Source: Gp7-AA10 sp035516895
GTDB taxonomy: Bacteria; Acidobacteriota; Thermoanaerobaculia; Gp7-AA8
Assembly: GCA_035516895.1 (NCBI GenBank)
Contig: DATIZY010000288.1
Coordinates: 1 to 5,265, forward strand
Direction: 5' to 3'
DNA length: 5,265 nt
The notes beneath the pieces were generated by a model. That model made no database searches. It saw only the letters and a list, made by a program, of their open reading frames with translations, and was not told where the DNA came from. This document shows, piece by piece, positions 1 through 5,265 of this stretch; position 1 is the first letter of the stretch, and every line of letters starts with the position of its first letter. Position numbers and translations under genes: made by a program.

Positions 1-165
1 GCGTCATCGCTGTATCTCATCGAAGGACGCGGCCGCGCGCTCGTTCCGGTCGCGGCGAACACGCAGTTCCAGGTCGTCGGCGTGGACGAGGGCACCGGAC
101 TCGAGTCGTTCCGCAAGCTCTACGATCCGCTCGCGCAGGGGGATCCGCTCGCCGCGATCGCGCTG
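1..165 (+). other. Domain: C-terminal tail of an N-terminal beta-sandwich domain (residues ~1-55)
   Basis: The first residues alternate hydrophobic and polar, as in beta-strands. They include 'ALVPVAANTQFQVVGVDEGTG', in which an NTQFQVVGVDEGTG strand-turn resembles the 'v-a-D--TG' end of carboxypeptidase-regulatory-like or TTR-like modules common in large bacterial surface proteins. Only the end of the domain is in the window, so the family is a guess from a short stretch. If it is TTR-like it would match the first domain of the teneurin core. A linker of about 35 residues separates it from the next Ig-like domain. Confidence 0.35.
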
Positions 166-3100
166 CCTTCGCCGGTCGAAAATCAGATCGGGCCGTATCC
201 GGTGTTCACATCTCCCGCGCGAATCGAGACTCTCGACCTTCCGGCGGACGGTGTCGACCTCACCTCGGTCCGCAACGTCGACGTGAAGCTCGACAACGGA
301 AGTGTGATGTTGCGTCCGAGCTCCACTCCGTTGCCGGCCGGCAGCCGCGTCGAGGTACTCAATGTCATGACCGGCGATCTGCAGGTGTCGTCGGATTTCA
401 CCGGCAGCGCGTCGATTCGCATGCGCGCATCGATTGGCGATCGCCTGCTGATCATCATCGCGGAGACGGACGTCGATGCGACCGAGCCCGTCTCGATCGT
501 CTTCAATAAGCCGATCTACATCAATGGTGACGCCGACGCGTATCTCCACAGCGCTCGGCTGATCTCGCTCCTCTCGCGCGACGCGGGAGCCAATACGAGC
601 TTCGCCGACGTCACGAACCAGGTGACGTTCGCGACCGATTCGGGCAATCGGCGCATCACGATTCAAACGGCCAATCCGCTGCAGCTCGGGAAGGACTACC
701 GGCTCGTCGTCAGCCGGAACATCGGCGACACGGCAGGGGAGGGCGGCACCCCTGATCTTCGGCTCGGGCAGAGGCGCGTCAACGGCACGGTCGGCCCGCA
801 GCTGAGCGATGACCTGCACATCGACTTTTCAACGCGCACGCCCGGCGGGCGCATCGCCTCGTTCAATCTCGCCCAGGGCAGCGTGCGCGATCTCGCGCTC
901 AACGGAAACATCGCGCTCGTCGCCGCGCTCGATGGCGGATTGCAGGCGTTCGACATCTCCGATCCGGCGGCGCTCTCCGATCCCGAGACATCGCGGCCGA
1001 TCGCCACCGTGCCTGCTGCGGCGACCGAATTCTGGGCCGTCGCCAGCGATCGCCACGGCAGGATCTACACGACCGGCCTAACAAGCACGTTCGGTGTTCT
1101 CCGCACGTATCGGCTCTCCGATTTCATTTCCGCGTCGCAGGGCACCGTCACGCGTCAGGTCGGAGCGGCGACGGTCTCGTGGCGCCCCGGCATCAACGCC
1201 AACATTCCAATCGGAACCGAGATTGTTCTTAGCGACCGACCGGAAGCCACGCCGCGCAAGCTGCAGATCGTGCTGCAGGACAGCGGAGATGATTTCGCGT
1301 ACGGCCGCGACGCTTTGGTCTCTGCGTTTTCCGGCAATGCCGCGGACATTGGCGGCGGTTTCCAGCGCCTCGCCATCCGCATTCCGGGCGATCGAAGCAG
1401 TCCATATCAAACGCAGCGCGTCACGGTCGAGAATCGAACTCTCGATCTGCGGTGGTCGGTTGATGTCGCCAGAAACGACAGCGCGACGATCGACAACATC
1501 GTCGCGCGCGCCGAAGATCAGATCTACGTTATCCGCAATCTGCGCACTTACGGCGTCGTCACGCTGTTCGGGTACGGCGTCAGCGTCTTCGATCTGAATG
1601 CGGTCGAATCGAACGATTTCCATCCGGCGGAGCAGAACTACGTTGCGCTGCAGGAGCAGATCGCCACGTCGAACGGTTCCGATCCGACGGCGCCAACCGT
1701 CGCTTGCGATCCGGCGGAGAGCGCTGCCACCGGCACGGCGTGTCCGATTCGCGACCTCACGTTCTCGCCCGAGGCGTTGATGCAAGGCAGCGATGCCCTG
1801 ACGGTGTTCGCACTCGACGCGAATCGCGGCATCCTCGATTTGAATCTCGTTCCGCCCGCGACGCTCAAGCCTGCCGGCGGCGGCCTGACGCTCGCCACAT
1901 CGGCCATCGATCAGCCGCGCCTTCACACGCTTCGCAATCTCTACCGCGATGCGTCCGGCGGCCGGCAGCCGTTCGCGCATTTCACTTCGATCGCCGCCTA
2001 CAAAAACTACGCGCTCGTCGCTTCGAATCAGTTCGGTCTGCTCGTCGTCGACCTGAGCAGCGGCGCGTTAGGCTGGGATTCGCTTGTCGACGTCGTCTGG
2101 ATTCCTGCGGGCGCGTACTCCGTTCGCGTGATGCCGGACGACGACACGGCCGTCGTCGTCGACGGCGCCGGGCGCGTGCTGCTCGTCGACTTGAAATCGA
2201 TCGACGAATCGCAGCAAGTCGCGCCGTTGCCGCAATGCCGCGATGCCAATTGCACCGCGGAACTCTTCCCGATTCCGAAGAAGGCGTTGCAGTCGCCGGC
2301 CGCACCGCCTCCCGACGCCGACTGGACGGAAGTCGGTGCGGACGACCCGCGCATCATCTGGAAATCGGCGCCGCATCTGGTGAATGGAACGCTACCGCCG
2401 CTGATCGATCCGGCGACCGGCTTCCTCTTCGCCGGAGATGTCGGAACGCCGGCGATGAGCGTGATTGCCGCCGCCGATCCGAAACTGCGCGTGGTCATCA
2501 ACGACGGCACGACGTTTGGTGAGACGACAGGTCTCGTTCCTTTGGGTATCGCGCCTCCGGAGAACGTGCTCACCGGCCCCGATGGTTCGCTGGCGGCATT
2601 CCGCATCGAGACAACGCTGCCGGCGGGAATCGTCCCGCCGCGGTTTGCGATCGACAACGAGCTCGCGCCCGACGAGCTCGCGCCCGATTCGCCGCCCGCC
2701 CTGCCACCCTCGCATCTGCGCGGCTCGCGCGCCGTGATGCTGTCGCGTGCACTGCCGGCGAGCGTGCTCGCGCAATTCCCCGCATTGCGCCTTCAGCGCG
2801 GCGCCACTCGTTACGTGTCGCCGTGGATGATCGCGCTTGCCGATCCGCGCGCGTCGAAGCAGTACATATGGCCCGCCGGCGCGGACAAAACGACAGCGGG
2901 TTGCTACTCCTGCGAGCGCCCGCAGTTCCTGCAGAACGATTCGACTGTCGTCGAGCTGTACGCCAACGGACGATCGATCGTCATTCACCCCGATGCGGCG
3001 ACATTCACGGGAGCGTACGACTATCTCAACAAGAGCCACCGCCTCACAGCGCGCCTCGCGTCATATCCCGCGGATACCGTCCGTTCGACAAACGTGCTCA

Positions 3101-5265
3101 GCGCGGCACAACAACCGCCGCTTGCCGCCGGCGCGCTGCAAAGCTCCGTCCTGTTGCATTCGGGCGAGCTCGTCGAGCAATCGACCGACCTCGACGCCGG
3201 CGGCAGGGCCGGATGGGATGTCGTGTTCGACCGCACCTACCGCTCCCGCACGTTAGGCGGCACCGCCCTCGGCCTCGGCTGGGATTCTTCGATCTTCCGC
3301 CGTTTGCGTGGGCTGCCGTCGGGCAACGTCGAATATCGCGACGGATCCGGCGAGGAATGGCTGTTCCTCAAGATCGCCGATGGATCCTACGCCGCTCCGG
3401 CCGGACTCTTTTTGAAGTTGACGAAACAGGATGCAGGCTGGGTGATGCTCGATCAGAAGCAGCGGATCACGACATTTGATTCGTACGGCCGCCTTCTGAG
3501 CGAATCCGATACGTTCTTCGACGGCACCGGCGGCGGCAACATCATTCATTACATTTACGATTCCAATGGCCGATTGAGCTCGATTGTGGATCCCGTCGGG
3601 CGCGTGTCGACGCTTTTCTATGCCTCCGACGGTTCATTGAAGACGATTACCGATTGGCGCAATCGCACAATCGATTATCACGTGAACGCACAAGGCCAGC
3701 TCGAAGCCGTCGATTTGCCGAGGACGAAGAACACGCAGTATTTCGAGTTCGATCATTCGTCGGATTCCACGCGCCCGACGGTGACCTACAAGTACATCCA
3801 GCCCTCGTCTTCCGATTACAGCGCGACGCTGGAGCTCGCCACGAATCTGAAGTCAGTTCAAGAGCCCGGCGACACCACGCCGCGCGTGACGTTCGATTAT
3901 TACGACAGCGGCAGTCAGCGCGACATGCTGCAGGACGAGAAGTGGGGAACGTTCGACAACGCGGAGGCCTCGTTCAGCTACACGATCGCATCGCCGGCAG
4001 ATTCGGCGACGGAAGCGGTGGTCGTCGACGCGCTTCGTCAGCGCCGCACCTACTCCCTCAGCAACACCACGCGCAATGATTTCTCCGATCGTGTTCACAC
4101 GCAGTCGATGGTCGAGAACGCGGTGCCGGTCTGGTCGGAGGCAGCATTCGGCGCGCTCCCCGCGGCCGTCCTGCCGTCATCCTTCAGCACAACGGATGTC
4201 GATCGGACGTTCATCTTCGGCTATGACACGCAAGGCGAACTGAAGACCATCGATAAATCCACGACTGCAGGCGCCGTGTCGACGACAACGTACGGGTACC
4301 TGGCGGCGGGCACTGTCGGGAACGTCCTGCAATCGAAGACGATCGCCTCACCCGTCAATGGCATGGCAGGCCTCGCGCAGACTTTCGACCATGAGCTCGG
4401 ATTCCTCGAGGCCGTCACTTCCGACGGAGATCGCGTCGACACCCCAGAGGCGCATCGCGGCGCATTGAATCCGCAGGTGTCGGATGGCGGCGCAACCAGC
4501 GAAACGGACTACAGGATCGACGGTCTCGTCTCCGAATGGCACACGCTTCCACCCGCGGCTCCCGCGAGCGGAACGGGCGAGAAGTCCAGCGCGGGTTACT
4601 TCGACGCGAACGACGCCGAGCAGCATCGACGCGCGATGCCGAACAGGATCGCCGCGGGAGACGATCTTGTTACAACGATCGCTTATCCCGATGCCGACAC
4701 CGAGGTTCGCGATGCGCCGCGCGGCGTGGAAACGCGTATCGAGTACGACGAGCTGCGGCGACCGATTCACATCACAGTGACCGGTCCCGGCGCGATCGCG
4801 CCCGAAGAGTCGTTTGCGTATGACGCGCGGGGACGGGTCGTACGTCATCGGCGTCGTCAGGGCGACAAGCGGCCGGAGGAACGTTTTGAATACGATGTCG
4901 TCGGCCGCCTGACACGATCTTCGCTCTATGACGGAGAGACCGAGGTCGAAACGACGCAGGATTCGTATGCGTTGCCCGACCGTCTTGTGACGACGACGCT
5001 ACCGGCTGGCGGCCTCATTTTCACGAATCTCGATGGCCTCGGTCGCTCAATGGACCGCAGTACAGACCCGAAACATCCGTTCGCCACAATCACGGTAGAG
5101 CGGAGGCGCTATGACGCCGACGACAATGTTGTCTTTACAACCGATGGCCGCGATGCGACGGCGACGCGCTACGACGCGGCACATCGTGCGGTCGAAACGC
5201 TGCGCTCCGATTTGAGCCGCGTCGACACGAAGATCGACGGATGGGGTCGTCTGCGCGAATCGAAG
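1..5265 (+). CDS. Giant Ig / beta-propeller / RHS (YD)-repeat protein, interior fragment open at both ends
   Basis: Frame 1 is stop-free for all 1755 codons, and recognisable domains lie along most of it in that one frame. Third codon positions are mostly G or C (63 of 80 codons in bases 1-240; 55 of 80 in 3481-3720). The first in-frame ATG (codon 103, base 307) falls inside an Ig-like domain, so the true start is upstream; no stop is present. RHS proteins use YD repeats to build a closed beta-shell that encloses a C-terminal polypeptide, often a toxin; others are large surface or secreted proteins. Ig-like and propeller modules ahead of the shell suggest an exported protein that binds a partner, but the signal peptide and C-terminus are not visible. 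Only six cysteines occur, in three close pairs, which fits an extracytoplasmic protein. A WapA-like wall protein, a polymorphic toxin or an adhesin are all possible. I am sure of the RHS assignment and unsure of the biological role. Confidence 0.95.
268..480 (+). other. Domain: bacterial Ig-like domain, Big_6-type (residues ~90-160)
   Basis: The segment contains 'TPLPAGSRVEVLNVMTGD', then a 'DFTGSASIRMRASIGDRL' stretch and a hydrophobic LLIIIAETD strand. This is the common bacterial Ig pattern 'G-VPAGS-V-V-N--TG ... dGsF---I-a--GD-l-i---D--Gn'. Such domains are about 75-85 residues long and act as spacers or adhesive modules in exported proteins; they are not enzymes. No catalytic residues are expected or seen. 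The next domain follows almost without a linker. The domain boundary is approximate; the fold call rests on the pattern, not on an alignment. Confidence 0.6.
481..738 (+). other. Domain: SbsA/Big_5-type Ig-like domain (residues ~161-246)
   Basis: The opening 'PVSIVFNKPI' (from residue 163) matches the 'i-i-Fs-pv' first strand of SbsA-type Ig-like domains. The end, 'LQLGKDYRLVVSRNIGDTAG' (residues 227-245), matches their hallmark 'L--g--Y-v-v---i-D-aGn' closing strand and loop. Between them is a polar stretch with alternating strands. These domains are frequent in S-layer and other surface proteins, as stalk or spacer elements. The domain sits directly before the propeller, the position held by the FN-plug in teneurins. 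Of the N-terminal domains in this window, this is the one I recognise most clearly. Confidence 0.65.
841..2520 (+). other. Domain: LVIVD-type beta-propeller region, about six or seven blades (residues ~281-840)
   Basis: Several segments share a blade pattern: a small-residue strand, then 'a-V-----GL-v-D----'. Candidates are residues 295-322 (ends GGLQAFDISDP), 343-375, 508-536 (ends YGVSVFDLNAVES), 584-616 (ends RGILDLNLV), 662-688 (ends FGLLVVDLSSG), 703-734 (ends GRVLLVDLKSID) and, weakest, 785-838. The first and fifth are good matches to the LVIVD repeat, found in bacterial surface propellers; the others are more diverged. Propellers usually act as binding platforms, and in some RHS and Tc systems they close the shell. 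Blade spacing is uneven: about 130 residues separate the second and third, with an apparent insertion between them. I cannot settle the blade count by eye. Confidence 0.6.
1138..1500 (+). other. Inserted beta-rich segment between candidate propeller blades 2 and 3 (residues ~380-500)
   Basis: This stretch lacks the 'GL-v-D' blade ending and interrupts the blade spacing. It looks beta-rich, with strands such as 'KLQIVLQDSGDDF' (420-432) and 'QRVTVENRTLDLRWSVDVA' (472-490); the latter resembles an Ig-like 'V-V-N-T--L-W-V' strand pair. It may be a small Ig-like domain placed in a propeller loop, or one or two strongly diverged blades. No known catalytic motif is visible. The frame is continuous across both edges, and codon use does not obviously change. 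Confidence 0.35.
2659..2688 (+). repeat. Tandem 15-bp direct repeat in a Pro/Ala/Asp-rich linker (ELAPD x2)
   Basis: Two adjacent copies of a 15-base unit, 2659-2673 and 2674-2688, differ only at the last base (GAC versus GAT). They encode ELAPD twice (residues 887-896) and are followed by a proline-rich 'SPPALPPS'. The repeat keeps frame and lies in a probably disordered linker between the propeller and the pre-RHS module. It most likely arose by slippage or local duplication, and its copy number could vary between strains. Confidence 0.85.
2716..3120 (+). other. Domain: pre-RHS module with CYSC cysteine pair (residues ~906-1040)
   Basis: Between the proline-rich linker and the RHS shell lies a stretch with 'YVSPWMIALADPRASKQY' (938-955), a C-x2-C pair at residues 968 and 971 (CYSC), and 'VVELYANGRSIVI' (983-995). 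I do not recognise a named family with certainty. It resembles the conserved segment that often precedes the RHS N-terminal domain in very large RHS proteins of environmental bacteria, but that comes from memory, not a search. The two cysteines could form a disulfide or half of a metal site; no second CxxC is nearby. No enzyme motif is visible. Confidence 0.4.
3127..3420 (+). other. Domain: RHS N-terminal domain (DUF6531-like), start of the RHS shell (residues ~1043-1140)
   Basis: This is a textbook RHS entry sequence. It has 'LLHSGELVEQSTDL' (1051-1064), then 'DVVFDRTYRSR' (1073-1083), 'LGLGWDSSIFRRL' (1090-1102) and 'VEYRDGSGEEWLF' (1110-1122). In RHS proteins this 'G------tDL---g--l---R-Y-S-----g-lG-GWd' block begins the beta-shell, immediately before the YD repeats. 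All its key positions (HSG, DL, R-Y-S, LG-GWD, YRDG-GE-W) are intact, so this part looks under selection rather than degraded. Confidence 0.9.
3463..5265 (+). other. Domain: RHS/YD-repeat shell, at least a dozen repeats, cut by the window end (residues ~1155-1755)
   Basis: YD-type repeats follow the pattern 'Y-YD--GRL--i-d--G'. The clearest are YIYDSNGRLSSIVDPVGR (1184-1201), FGYDTQGELKTI (1406-1417), FAYDARGRVV (1605-1614) and FEYDVVGRLT (1629-1638). Looser ones start near 1159, 1206, 1226, 1298, 1462, 1504, 1582, 1674, 1704, 1724 and 1745. Each would form beta-hairpin strands that spiral into a hollow shell. Longer gaps (about 1241-1297 and 1310-1400) hold few repeats and may be insertions or diverged strands. 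The 'DP-GL' block that normally ends the shell and allows self-cleavage is absent, so the core continues downstream. Confidence 0.9.

Noticed and set aside
307..309. First in-frame ATG as a possible gene start
   Set aside because: It lies inside an Ig-like domain, good coding sequence precedes it to base 1, and no convincing ribosome binding site is placed before it.
4..819. 271-codon open frame on the - strand
   Set aside because: It is in exact antisense register with the real frame, so its stops can only arise opposite TTA, CTA or TCA codons, which are rare here; the stop at its end is opposite the TCA at bases 4-6. The product is Arg/Asp-rich with no domain pattern, while the + strand shows Ig-like domains.
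1078..1980. 300-codon open frame on the - strand
   Set aside because: Same antisense-register artefact; it ends opposite the CTA codon at 1078-1080. The translation is Arg-rich and low-information, and the sense strand carries the propeller.
2041..2190. GTC/GTCGAC-rich stretches that look like short DNA repeats
   Set aside because: They are codon-level runs (Val-Val-Asp in propeller strands) in a genome that prefers GTC and GAC; no regular unit or array spacing.
1704..2522. 272-codon open frame on the + strand in another frame
   Set aside because: The product is extremely Arg-rich with runs of Arg, typical of an out-of-frame read of GC-rich coding DNA, and overlaps clear blades in frame 1.
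2392..3039. 215-codon open frame on the - strand
   Set aside because: Arg-rich with no recognisable motif; it overlaps the linker and pre-RHS module that read well in frame 1.
2823..3479. 218-codon open frame on the + strand in another frame
   Set aside because: It overlaps the RHS N-terminal block, whose conserved positions are intact in frame 1; the alternative product has no domain pattern.

Overview
The whole window is the interior of one very large protein-coding gene. Reading frame 1 on the + strand runs from base 1 to base 5265 without a stop codon (1755 codons) and is open at both ends, so the start codon, any signal peptide, the promoter, the C-terminus and the neighbouring genes all lie outside the window. 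I see no intergenic DNA, RNA gene, mobile element, CRISPR array or terminator.

The encoded protein is a multidomain RHS/YD-repeat protein, probably exported or surface-exposed. From N to C it shows: the tail of a small beta-sandwich domain (about residues 1-55); an Ig-like domain with an 'L-PAGS-V-V-N--TG' core (about 90-160); a second Ig-like domain resembling the SbsA/Big_5 type (about 161-246); a long beta-propeller-like region with LVIVD-type blades (about 281-840), which seems to carry an inserted beta-rich segment (about 380-500); a Pro/Ala/Asp-rich linker with a duplicated ELAPD unit; a short module with a CYSC cysteine pair (about 906-1040); a canonical RHS N-terminal domain (about 1043-1140); and at least a dozen RHS/YD repeats (about 1155-1755) that are still running when the window ends. 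The C-terminal RHS cleavage region and any variable effector tip must lie downstream.

The composition is GC-rich (roughly 60-65% by eye), with a strong preference for G or C at the third codon position and very few TTA or CTA codons. With the Ig + propeller + RHS architecture, this suggests a high-GC, environmental, Gram-negative-type bacterium. Acidobacteriota or a deltaproteobacterial-type lineage is my guess from memory of similar large RHS proteins, held with low confidence.

The order (beta-sandwich/Ig, propeller, RHS shell) parallels the teneurin ectodomain (TTR-like, FN-plug, NHL propeller, YD shell). This is the most interesting aspect of the window. The parallel is inferred from architecture and has not been shown by alignment.
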